Both the position numbers and the translations under genes were made by a program. Source: Hypholoma sublateritium FD-334 SS-4 (lineage: Eukaryota > Basidiomycota > Agaricomycetes > Agaricales > Strophariaceae). Taken from it: DNA of 64,000 nucleotides. The stretch is from positions 242,674 through 306,673 of the forward strand of contig KN817543.1 of the NCBI GenBank assembly GCA_000827495.1, read 5' to 3'. Below the pieces are notes generated by a model. It was not told the DNA's origin and ran no database searches. It saw only the letters and a program-made list of their open reading frames with translations. The first letter of the stretch is position 1. Each line of letters begins with the position of its first letter. This document shows, one piece after another, positions 1 through 10,371 of this stretch.

Positions 1-2384
1 CGACGTGGCCTCCGCCACCCGCCGTACCGCGCCGCTACTCCGCCTGCTCGACGGCACACATCCCGGTACTCTGCGGCGGACTGAAAGCGCCGCAGGCCGC
101 ACCCGCCGACGCTAATCTTCACGCGCACTGAAGTTGGATGTCAACACCATAGTGGACCCGTTGGCGCAGCACGCGTCCATTCTTGGCGACGATTTCGGGC
201 CAGGCGATGTGTAATGCGTCGTGGATGGAACGCCGGAATACTTAGCTATCCCTTGAAATGGGTGCCATATTTCTCCGCGCGCTCGGGTCCATAGGTCGTC
301 TTATATAACGATGCGGCGCTGAAGGCGGCCAGACGCGGAGACGCGGTGGATCTCAGCGACGCATAGCCGTCATCACAAGCACTGTAACGTCTTCACAAGA
401 CGACCACGCAGCGACGCGCCCCTCGTCACCTGTACCCGCGCAAGCTACGACGCTTCCGCCTGGTCCTGCGCCGAGCCAACTTCCATCTCTGAACATGAGC
501 CGTGACTTTTTGTCCTTGGCTCTGTTGCCGCCGTCGACCACGGAACACGTCCGCGGCCCACCCCGACGACGACCGCCTTCCTGACGCGGCGGCCGTCGTC
601 TGCGCTCACGTACACGAAGAAGCTACCCACTGAGCCCGCACCCAACACTCGATCTTTCGATTGGGCGGCGTCCTCGCGCCGGGCCGCGTGATGTCCCCAC
701 AGCCGCGTTTACCCAAAGCACAGAAAGACGATCACAAAGACGAGAAGTGAACACACTCACACAGCCTTAGAGGACGGACAGCTGTCCGGGAGCAAGCAGT
801 TCGCCACGGGCTTTGTCTTTTAATTGATATACGTGTACTTACATACTACAATTTGACTACAAAACGCTATTCCGTTTTCACTGGATTCGGAAAAAGGAGA
901 AACGAGTCTTGTGCACCTTAATTCAGGCGATAATGCAAGCTGCTGACCAATAAGTACAGTTATTTCGATAAGTTTACAGTTGAATTTACGGCACGCAAGA
1001 CGTACGTAATATTACTGTTATGTATATACAAGTTTCGACTTTCAATTCAACAATTTTCCACTGATTTTGTGTGCGATTGACAGGCAGATGGACAGAGGGG
1101 ACCCGGGGTGGAGGGCCGCGACGGCACGGACGTGCAGCGGGATGCATGTGCGCGGGCGTCGGCGTCGATGGCTAAATGAGGTCAGATGTTGAGCTGGGGG
1201 CTGTGAGTACTGGAGAGAGGAGGACGCCCGGCAGCCTTGCACCAGGCAGTGGATGCTGTGCGCTAAAAATAGCCAGGCGTCTGATTGCGGCCCACGCTGT
1301 TCGCACGACGCCTTGTTCGTCGACCGCGATGACGACGAGCCTCGGTCGCGCCAAGAACGTCGCCGGTGGCACGGTGCGGACGCTATCATCCCAGGATCTC
1401 GACGGCGACGCTCTCGACGGCCGCATCGACGCCACCCACGTCATCGCCTCGCTCGCCCGAGGTGCGCCTGCCCCCGCCCTCCTGACCTGAGCCCCGCAGG
1501 CGCCACGTCGCTCTCCGCGCTCTCTTCGACGGGTACGCGCCCGAAGCCTCTGGCCTCGCACTCTGAGGCGTTCGCATCGCTCGCACCCATCAGCTGCGCT
1601 CCGCTAGCAATGCTGTCGGTACTAGAGCCAGAAGGCAGCCTCGCGCGCAACGCGTTCCTGAATCGACGAACGCAGCAGTCGGCGCATTACCTCTCCGCCT
1701 GCCGCTCTCCGCGCCCTGCGCGCAACGCATGTATCCACGCGTCACGACACATACCAGTGTATCCGTGAACATCAGCCTGCTGAGGCACGGCCTCGTTGAG
1801 AACAATTTCGTCCTTCACTTCTTTAGCACTTCATATAGTTTAACCACGAAAAGAAGGTGTTCATGTCTACTTCAAGGTGTGGCGAGGTATCTCGGCACGG
1901 CTGTGTGGACATCATGCGGGCTCATCTAGCGTACTCGGGCATAGGAAGAATGCAGTGTACATGTGCGGTGCGCGATGCCCCGCGTAGCCTACATATTTAA
2001 TCAGCGTGCATTGAAGGCTATGTGGTATAATCTCGTTCCGAGTATGTCGTGGAAAAACTGGATATACGTAGCCCACCGAATAGTATGGAATGAGAAGCTT
2101 GTCATCATCCTCATATCACTCCTGTGCTATGCTGTAGCACTTTTGCTGATTCTGAGCGTAATTTGACAGCTGAATGCGCGGTGCGCCGTTGTACACATAT
2201 AACGAGAATGAACGTGCACTTGAGGCACTGTCCGTCATCCATCCGGAGGATTCCTGACAATGTGTTCCGACAATAGCTACAAGACCCCGGCTTATGTCCA
2301 GCGACTTAAAAGCTAGGGGCTTTTTCAGAACGTTGACCAACGTCCGGCATTTCTCTCCTACCATCACTTTCCTTCTTCTCCACA
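1..2384. other. No recognisable gene
   Basis: The first 800 bases and 1040-1800 are GC-rich and give several overlapping open frames on both strands, none with a recognisable domain or a consistent splice pattern. The rest is AT-richer. I see no repeat, RNA gene or transposon here. A decayed gene at the left edge is possible but cannot be named. Confidence 0.4.
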
Positions 2385-4805
2385 ATGGCGAATAATCCCA
2401 ATGAAATCACTGTTGAGAACAGGGATAGTAAGTACCTCTTCTACGCTGTCCACTCTATGCACCAGAATGGTTATACTAAATGTGCACCAGCCCACAACCC
2501 TGCTACCAGCGGTGATGGGGTTCACGGCGACGCAGGCAGCCAAATATGCTGCCACACGACGGATGGAAGCGGGAGGAACCTGGTTCTCTGTGTTGATGGT
2601 ACCGCAAACCAATTTGGAGAGAAGGCATGTACATTGTACACTGCTGAACTAGGAAGCATAGACTGACGACGTTGCACAGAATACCAATGTTATTGAGCTG
2701 TACAATTTAATCTTGAAAGGCGACTTGGATCTCCAGAAAACATGGTACAATAGCGGCATTGGAACGTACGCCCGGCCGTCTTGGAAGTCACTCAGGCATC
2801 ATAAGGCGGTCCTTTACCATAAAGTCGATTTGGCGATTGCGTGGTAAAGGAATATTCCTTTTAAAAGCTGTCATTATTTCTCACCTACCTAATGACAGGG
2901 ACTTTGAGCGAACGGTCTTGGCTGCCTATCGATGGTTATCCGACGTCTATGAAACTGGCGATTGTATCTTTCTATTTGGTGAGTTTGAACTTTGTAACAT
3001 TTATACCATCCGACTCTAAGAAACATGAAGGATTTTCCCGTGGCGCATTTCAAGTGCGCGTTCTTTCAGCAATGATCGCCAAGGTGCGATATATAATATA
3101 TGGCACACTTCTACCACCTAGTTTGATAACATGCTTGCATATATTAGGTCGGCCTTATACACCAAGGCAATGAGATGCAAATACCATTGTACGCTTTGAA
3201 TCTCTACTAGAGAATTTTCTCATTCTTAAAAAATCTCTAGCGCATATGAACTATATGCTGATCCAGACAGTGATAAGCTAACATCGACTGAAGTCGGCAC
3301 GGAAGAAAAGATGTCCAGTGCGGACCGTTTTAAAAAGGCATTTTCGCGCAAGGACGTGATTGTACATTTTGTTGGTGCCTGGTACGCCTCAATTTCCTGA
3401 ATCCTGATTTATTTTATTTTAACCAAGTTGAACAAAAACAATAGGGACACTGTTTCATCAATTGGAATAGCACGTGGAACCAAGATGCTTCCTGGGACTG
3501 TCGACGGCATGAGACACGTATGTTACTTCCGCCATGCACTAGCCCTCGATGAACGCAGGGTCAAATTCTTGCCCGAGTACGCATATGGAGGCTTGGCCTC
3601 AAAGCCTCTTTACAAAGCCATGAACTTGGAAATAAAGCACCCTTTCAGATGGATGTTTTCCAAGCCATGGTCCAACAGGCAAGTCAATTTTGTTGCGAGC
3701 ATAGTAGTTAAATATTAATTTTAATTTTTAATAATCAGACGTAATCAAGATACTGAGACGAGCACCAACCCAAGCATTTCACCGCAAGACACGATGAAAA
3801 ATGAAGCAAATGGTGGCTCACCACAGACACTGGAGGTCTGGTTTGCTGGGACACACTCCGACATGTAAGCCTGTTTATTTCTGAGTGTGTTAATCAGATA
3901 AATGTTTTATTTAGAGGTGGAGGGAACACCAAGAATGTAGGCATGGATCGCAGCCAGCCTCCACTCAGGTGGATGGTGTTTGAAGCTGCAGCACATGGCC
4001 TTCGCACGGCGGAATTCGCACGGAAGCGTCCTAAGAATGAAATAATTGAAATCAAAGAGTCCTTGACTGGTATCTGGTGGTTGCTAGAGCTCTTACCCTT
4101 CAAACGGTTGACATATACCAGGGATGAGCATGGATCCTCAACTACTCACAAGTAAATTTCTGTCACTTCAACCAAATTTATCTCTTCTCACTCAATTGGT
4201 TGCTCAGGCCTCATCTTGGGTCACCGCGGAAAATCCATGCAGGGCAAAAAATTCATAGTTCATTCTTTCTGACCAGTAATGTGCACAATGGAGAGCCCTA
4301 CACTCCAAAGGCACGTCCATTGCACGACGATACTTCATTTTGGCAGCTGGCACGCTGGGAAAAAGAGCTTCGGTCATGGCTGGTGCCGGATACATATGAA
4401 CACCTTGACAGCCTAGTAGACAGGTTTGTTGATGAACCAGACACTGATCTACTACTTTCGTTGCATCAGATTGCATCTTGGAGTAAGCAAACTTCCATTT
4501 TTACCAGATATCTTCATAGCTCACTAGCTCTCAATCTTTTGTCTGTAGGCAACAGACAGGGTGAATTGTTCATTACCTTGTACAAGGGAGTAATTGGCAT
4601 TCTACGCAAGGACAATTATCCGCTTGAGAAGAAATTCCGGCTGCTACAATCCTCAACAGAAATCCTGGCAAAGAGTCCTGATAACCTGAAACATGTCCAT
4701 TCAGCGGAGATTCGCAGACTGATACACCGTGACAGACTCTCTACAAGTCCAGATCACCGTCGGATGCTTGACCAATTTATGGCCGAGTGTACAACATGTA
4801 CGTGA
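2385..4805 (+). CDS. DUF2235 alpha/beta-hydrolase domain protein, 12 exons, intact
   Basis: Exons: 2385-2427, 2491-2624, 2680-2843, 2899-2978, 3031-3083, 3148-3188, 3241-3381, 3445-3678, 3739-3864, 3915-4151, 4208-4482, 4549-4805. They total 1785 nt (594 aa) and every junction keeps phase. Seen: the opening strand LVLCVDGTANQFGEK, NTNVIELYNLI, the nucleophile-elbow block GFSRGAFQVR, then WDTVSSIG and THSDIGGGN, all in the order expected for DUF2235 (serine hydrolase-like fold, related to the catalytic domain of bacterial Tle1 phospholipase effectors). The Ser of GFSRGA, the Asp of the THSDIGGG block and a downstream His would form the triad; this is family knowledge. Fungal members are usually 500-700 aa, so length fits. 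Substrate unknown; no signal peptide seen. Two introns use GC donors. Start chosen at the first ATG after a pyrimidine-rich leader. Confidence 0.88.
2625..2679 (+). other. GC-AG intron (intron 2 of the DUF2235 gene)
   Basis: The exon ending ...GEK is followed by GCATGT, and the intron ends TTGCACAG before AATACCAATG. No GT donor nearby keeps the frame, and the resulting junction K/NTNVIEL matches the family. Reading through without splicing hits a stop at the end of the intron region. Confidence 0.75.
3679..3738 (+). other. GC-AG intron (intron 8 of the DUF2235 gene)
   Basis: The donor AG|GCAAGT is the textbook GC-AG consensus. The acceptor is TAATAATCAG. Splicing restores phase 2 to phase 2 (AG+A = Arg) and continues to the conserved THSDIGGG block. 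Confidence 0.8.
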
Positions 4806-5872
4806 GAACGTCAGCTTTCCTCTATGACATCGGGAAATTGGGGGCCCGCTGGTTTATCCAGACGGACTTTATAATTAGTCATCGACCTGTGGGCGTCAAA
4901 CAAAGTAAAATATACTATTTTAAACACTTACCGCGGCGCTGCAGGCCTTGGTGGGCATGACCAGCTTGCGCCGTTATTATGTATTTAGGTTTTTGTATCT
5001 AATACATTGCCAAGAATCTTTCCATTTGTTGTCCTGGACCAGTTCTTGTTATTCCCTGATCAATGTTCTATCACACATTAGATGATCTGAGCTACGAAAA
5101 GGATGACTTACTGCCTAGGACCAACCTGTACCGTTATTGTATACATATGCCTTTGTATTTAATACGGCTTCAAGAATTTAATTATCTGCTTTCTAGACCC
5201 AGTTCTTATTACTCCCTGATCAACGCTCTATCAAAGTTGCAGTCCATTAGATAGCCTGAGCGACGTCGGGAAATTAAGGGCCGCCTGTTTTTGCTAGACA
5301 TGATATTATCTACGTACTGCATGACATGCCAATCATGACCCACATATTTGATTCTTGAAGATCCTGGTATTTTCATTTCATGGTGCAATAGGAATTTGCG
5401 TGATTTGTCAGATAGTCCTCACCCTGTTATTTCCCTAACCAATCATTACCACCATTGCATCAGAGTTGCAAGTGATTTGACGGGTTGATCTACGCGAGCG
5501 ACGGCGTCTTTAATATGGCACAGAAATTTTAATTCTTAGAGGTTGTGATATTTCAATCTAACGCCATAGTAAGAATTCAGTTAGTAATCTATCGCATAGG
5601 CCTCATTTTTGTTAGTTGCTAGCTTGTCATTGTCAACGGAAATAGGAGGTTGAATAATTTATTGTGTATGAATTGTCACTACAATGTTAGAATACTCAAT
5701 GAACGCTAATTTTTGTATTACAGAGGGCATGTTTTAGATTTATTATGCACCATGAAAGCACGGCAAGCAGTGTATATTACAAGGAGAGTATGTATCAAGT
5801 AGTTGGATGTGCCTTCAACAAGAGTAGCTTCAAAATATGAATGGTCCCTGAGATACAGCGTCAGTAAATCAC
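4806..5872. repeat. AT-rich intergenic stretch with a degenerate tandem repeat
   Basis: Two diverged direct copies of roughly 160 bp are visible at about 4965-5100 and 5130-5265 (shared blocks: CCGTTATT, CAGTTCTT, TTCCCTGATCAA or CTCCCTGATCAA, ATTAGAT, CCTGAGC or TCTGAGC). A weaker third copy lies near 5390-5500. No coding potential recognised. Boundaries approximate. Confidence 0.45.
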
Positions 5873-6851
5873 TCAGACATGAGTAATTGCACGTACCGCT
5901 AGGGGAACTATTTCTCCGTCGGTAATTCTTTGCTTCCACATTTTGCCTCCTTCAGGGTGCGGAGCATAATCGACATGCATTTCGGCATCAACGTGCATCC
6001 ACCAACGATTAGTGAACGCAGGTACGCCCTTCGTCGACTGCGAGCACACGGAAGTGGCGGCGAGGTACCCGTACGCGGTGTAATGTTCGGGCGCCGTTCG
6101 GTTTTCTGCTGTCGTCAATTGGCGGGAGAGATATCGATTTTTCAAGCGATTATCAGAATCGTGAAGACAGGGCTGGCTGGAAAGATCACAGTGAAAAAAG
6201 GCGGTGGAAAGTGTACACAAACTTACTTGATTACCACAATCCATCTTTGTGTGCCTTCAAAATCGTTACTGATCTGCGTGTGCGACTTTTCGAGTGCATG
6301 TTTGAAAACTTGAATCGCATTCAGGCGTTTCGGCAGCGATTTCCTTCGCGAAAGAATCCCTCGAGGTAAGAACAGCTCATACGATGATGAGGGCCCTTCG
6401 ATACACGTAGTCAGCAAACACATAACATATCAGGGGCAGCACTTACTGGCGGGAATCACGTTGAAGAGACTTGGAAGTTCTATAATATATACATTCAAGT
6501 CTGAAGACAAGTGAAATTATAAGATGTGTGCTTACTGGTGGTCATCATCTTGAAGCCGTGAAACAGCTGATGTGCTAAGAAACGTCCTTGTATCGGGGCA
6601 GCCACAGCCAAATCTTTGCAAACGAAGTTAAATTGACCGGCGGCAATGTATGAGTCGCAAATCCTGGCGCGAAAAGGCTTCGCGCATGAGGACGCCGCTG
6701 CGCGGTGCATACTGAAGTCATCGTATCGCTCTGTAGACTGAGAGCGATAACGGTAGATTTTGGGGTTGCTTGCCGCTATTTCCGGAAAGTACTCGCTCCT
6801 GGCGCGACCACTACCCAGATGGGACGACACCCCGCTCGCGTCAACGGACAT
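5873..6851 (-). CDS. Hypothetical protein, 4 exons, 273 aa
   Basis: Exons on the minus strand: 6536-6851, 6447-6479, 6227-6395, 5873-6176; introns of 56, 51 and 50 bp with GTAAGC or GTAAGT donors and AG acceptors. Sum 822 nt, phase kept at all three junctions, which chance would rarely give. The protein has an Arg/His-rich N-terminal half (RYDDFSMHR, AKPFRARICDSY, FLAHQLFHGF), a middle with RLNAIQVFKHALEKS, and a C-terminal WWMHVDAEMHVDY block. I recognise no domain; the closely spaced His/Asp residues (MHVDAEMHVDY) could bind metal, which is inference. The start is the first ATG of exon 1; an upstream exon cannot be excluded. It could be a decaying gene, but no stop or frameshift is seen. 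Confidence 0.55.
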
Positions 6852-7841
6852 ATGGTCTGCATGCGTCCGGAGCTCACAAACTGGCCCATCACTGGGATGA
6901 CACCCTCGGTGCGCCTACCAGTTCCCTATTCCTGCGCATCTCATGCTAATTCTGCCCGGCAGATGGAGGCGACGGAGGTACTGGTCCCGCAGCGCCAGCA
7001 CCTGTCGACGCTGCAGCAGCTGGACAAGCAGACATCGTGCCGCATGGCGTTCAACAACCCCTTGTTCAAGCTCGCGCGCGGCTGCGCCGGTTTGAGTCGA
7101 CGATGAAGTAGCTACGTCTATCCACCCACCCCTGGTGCGCTTGTTTATTGAAAAGAAACGCCTAAAGAGGACTGCGCATGGGCGCATTTCAATGCGGAGT
7201 ATGGACAGCACTTGCCAGTGGACCTGCAGCTCTGTTTCTCCATCGCAAACGCACCGACGGCATGGGAGATTGCGCCGGTGAAATAGCGCTACTTTTGAGG
7301 CGCTGCTGCACGACGGCCATCTCATTTCCGGGGTGGGTGGTTCGCGCTGCTGGGGTGCTTAAGTGTCTTGTTTAGGCAAGAGAGACGTTTGGAGATCGAA
7401 GGGCAGCGGCGCGCCACTTCGAGCCTATTTTTTTGGCATTTATGGCCGTACTTGTTATTCTTTTTCCTCCTTTGCGCTGAGGTCTATGAATGATTTATTC
7501 GCGCACTGCTAATTATGTACATAATCGACCGTGGTGCTCCTGGACCCTCCTATGGATGCCGATGTCTGGGCGGGTGCCGGCGACGGACACAGTGAACGCG
7601 CCGACTCTTCCCTGCGTACGCGCGTTACTTGCATGTCTGGGGCCGACCGGGTCCTATGAAAGAGCTATCAGAGTTATTCGAGCTGACAGTAGTCTGGTTG
7701 TGCTTCAACATTTAGATGTGAAGACAATATTTGGGGAGTAGTATCTTCTGGGCAAATGCTATATATTTAGAGGCAGGTAAGGAGGGCGTTAAATCGTGGA
7801 AGGAAAATATATAAGGAAGGGAGGAGCGGCGCGCAAGGCTT
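6852..7841. other. No gene recognised
   Basis: Open frames exist on both strands at 6900-7330 (GC-rich), including one minus-strand frame with an Arg/Leu-rich coil-like stretch, but they lack splice support and no family is recognised. 7380-7841 is downstream of ILV6 and may hold its 3' untranslated relic. Confidence 0.35.
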
Positions 7842-8226
7842 TTAGTCGGGTGGGAGGAGGCTCGCGTCGACGGTGGTGCCCTCCTCCTCGACGACGGGAT
7901 CCTCCTCTCCCGTCGTGATGGGCGTGAGCGGCATCGCCGTGTGGTCTGCAGGGGGTAGCTTCAGTAACAGAGCGCGCGCGGAAGAAGGCAGGCACCGCAC
8001 CGGTGCGCGCAGCCTCGGGGGTGCCGAACGGCTTGCGAAGATTGAGGAACGCCTCGACGCGCGCGGTCTTCGCGGCGAGCTCGACGACGACTCTGTGCTT
8101 TCTCACATCGACAATCTTTGCACCAAACTGCTGCGCGAGGACGGAGATCGAGTGCAGGTGCGGGTGCTTCACGCGCAGCGCCTGCGACGGCGTCGCCGCC
8201 GCTCGTCAGCGTACTCGGAGCTCAGG

Positions 8227-9228
8227 CAGCCAGTACTGTCATTTTTACGCTTCAGGCAATGCTTACTAGCATTTAAAGGTCATGCATCCATGTCGTTAGT
8301 ACACATTCACCCCAAAGAAGGAAATTCTGGTCACAGCCTGTAACACTGCTGTGCATGGGCTCTGGCAATGCTGTGCTTGTTTGTTTGGCTTCTGATGCAA
8401 TCAAAATACAATGTGTGACCTGCCTCATGCCTCAAACAACATTCCCACACTTCACTCATGTCATTTTATGGCCTCAAATGCAAACAAATATAAATAACAA
8501 GTCTCANNNNNNNNNNNNNNNNNNNNNNNNNNNNNNNNNNNNNNNNNNNNNNNNNNNNNNNNNNNNNNNNNNNNNNNNNNNNNNNNNNNNNNNNNNNNNN
8601 NNNNNNNNNNNNNNNNNNNNNNNNNNNNNNNNNNNNNNNNNNNNNNNNNNNNNNNNNNNNNNNNNNNNNNNNNNNNNNNNNNNNNNNNNNNNNNNNNNNN
8701 NNNNNNNNNNNNNNNNNNNNNNNNNNNNNNNNNNNNNNNNNNNNNNNNNNNNNNNNNNNNNNNNNNNNNNNNNNNNNNNNNNNNNNNNNNNNNNNNNNNN
8801 NNNNNNNNNNNNNNNNNNNNNNNNNNNNNNNNNNNNNNNNNNNNNNNNNNNNNNNNNNNNNNNNNNNNNNNNNNNNNNNNNNNNNNNNNNNNNNNNNNNN
8901 NNNNNNNNNNNNNNNNNNNNNNNNNNNNNNNNNNNNNNNNNNNNNNNNNNNNNNNNNNNNNNNNNNNNNNNNNTTTTTCTCAATAAGGAAGGACCCTAGA
9001 GGTATATTTTTGCTCCAGGCATGTTCAGAAAGGGTGGGCCCACAGCTTCCATTTTTGGCAATATTTTCCCACCCTACATATGTGGAAACATATTCCCAGC
9101 CTGTAGGCTCTAGCACAGCCTGTCACACCTGTTACACCAAAATAAGCAATGCTAATTGACGGTGTGGATGCATGAACCTTTAATGCTAATAACCATTGCC
9201 TGATGCATAATTCTGACAGTAATAGGTG
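8227..9228. mobile_element. 1.0-kb terminal-inverted-repeat (MITE-like) element, copy 1
   Basis: Left end (from 8227) and right end (to 9228) form imperfect inverted repeats of about 60 bp sharing TACTGTCA, CAGGCAATG, TAGCATT, AAAGG and CATGCATCCA. The 7-bp sequence GCTCAGG flanks both sides (8220-8226 and 9229-9235), and removing the element plus one copy rejoins the ILV6 frame (APIL/SSEY). No transposase frame is visible in the sequenced part; the centre is an assembly gap. The inner sequence at 8370-8500 resembles 19485-19605 in the second element. TSD length could fit hAT or Mutator-like families; not decided. Confidence 0.82.
8507..8973. other. Assembly gap (467 N)
   Basis: Run of N inside transposon copy 1. 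The gap falls in repetitive DNA; its true length is unknown and no coding call across it is valid. Confidence 0.99.
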
Positions 9229-10099
9229 GCTCAGGATGGGCGCCGTGGTGAGGAGTAGCTCGTGCGAGATCACCCTCGTCTCGAGCACGGTCAACACGGG
9301 CACCTAACGGCAGCGGATCAGCGGGGCGTCAGCGCGCGCGCGGGGGGGACGCACGATGTCTTCGAGCAGGCGCGGCGCCAGCTCGACGACGCCATCCTGG
9401 CCGCTGAGCACGATGCACATGCGGCTGAGGTCGCGGATCTCGGTGTAACAGACGACGAGCGAGTCGATGTTGAGCCTGCGCCCAGCGAGGATGCCGGACA
9501 CGCGCGAGAGCACGCCGGGCTCGTTCTGCACGAGGCAATTGAGGATGTGCCTGCGGATCGTGAGCGGGGCGTGCGGGCGGCGGGGTGCTGTAGAGAATGT
9601 TTGCGACGGCCTCCTTGGCGGAGCGCGGACGTGGGTTGTCGGTCTCGGGCAGCGGCGGGGGGTGTGTGCGGTGCGCGCGCTTGTAGTCGAGGGCGGGCGT
9701 GCAGTCGTCGATGGGCTTGGGCGGCTGCGGCGGGCGTTGTGCGCCGTTTTCCACGGAGCGGGAGGCGGCGGCGGAGAAGAGGCGACGGGAAGCGGGCGGG
9801 CGCGGGGCTGCAGGAAGGCAGGACATGGCAGATGCTCGACAACCTGCTCTGACTCGTCCTCAAATTTCGTACTTTTCCCATTTAGGCAATACGCAACTAT
9901 CGCGGCACGCCAGCTCGGCGTACTCCGCCGCGCCCGAGATGTCCTTACCCTCCGTCTCTGACACCTTCTCTCAGTGCGACAGCCCGCTCTTCACCAGCGT
10001 CCGCGCTCGCTCATGTATCAGAAATAGCCTCCTGCCACCCGTGCGGAAGTGGGATCGGCAACCAAAACGTGATACAACACGATCAGCGGCGGTGGAACC

Positions 10100-10370
10100 G
10101 ATTGGGGCGTCCTTTTTGACGCTGAGCGGACACAGCGACGTGTCCGTCTTGTCGAGTATGCTGCCAAAACCGAAGCTGCTGGCTTGGCTAACCCTCTTTT
10201 CCAAACTCTCAAATCCCAAAGCCCTATATTCAGCCGACACCCTTCGCTCGCTATATGTCACACTCCTTTCGCACCCCGACCGCGCGCCCCAGAATATGGC
10301 CCTGACTTGCCTCTTCACTTACAAATCCGCGCATTTGGCACCATTCGAAGAGCGGCAGAGCACAGGCGGG
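10100..10370 (+). pseudogene. UTP20: UTP20 fragment 1 (mid-protein)
   Basis: Utp20 is a very large HEAT-repeat component of the U3 snoRNP/SSU processome. The frame from about 10100 reads LPKPKLLAWLTLFSKLSNPK, then ALYSADTLRSLYVTLLSHPD and ALTCLFTYKSAHLAPFEE, a conserved central block of fungal Utp20. Nothing upstream matches the more than 1000 residues that should precede it, and similarity ends abruptly near 10360, where an oppositely oriented gene begins. Fragment 2 lies at 12645. This is a truncated relic. Confidence 0.8.
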
Positions 10371-10371
10371 A

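Larger units (their letters stand above)
7842..9826 (-). pseudogene. ILV6: Acetolactate synthase regulatory subunit, disrupted
   Basis: Ilv6 is the mitochondrial regulatory subunit that activates acetohydroxyacid synthase and gives valine feedback in branched-chain amino-acid synthesis. Seen on the minus strand: a presequence-like start near 9826, then DYKRAHRTHPPPLP and EAVANILYSTPPP, the ACT-domain block QNEPGVLSRVSGILAGRRLN, NIDSLVV, LSRMCIVLSGQDG, then TRVISHELLL, and after the insertion SQALRVKHPHLHSI, VVVELAAKTARVEAFL, PFGTPEAART and a C-terminus DASLLPPD at 7844. Introns 9304-9354 and 7946-8000 splice cleanly. Lesions: a frameshift near 9575 between STPPP and the ACT block, a 1-kb transposon at 8227-9228 inside the exon after ELLLTTAPIL, and a further frame break near 8190-8205. 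Ilv6 is normally a conserved gene, so a functional copy is expected elsewhere (inference). Confidence 0.85.

Noticed and set aside
8355..9116. Long open frames crossing 8507-8973 and 19753-20143
   Set aside because: They are open only because they run through N gaps; no protein can be inferred.
9318..9961. Overlapping plus- and minus-strand frames of 160-200 codons at 9262-9961
   Set aside because: The region is GC-rich ILV6 coding DNA; the other frames have Arg/Ala/Pro-biased composition and are shadows.
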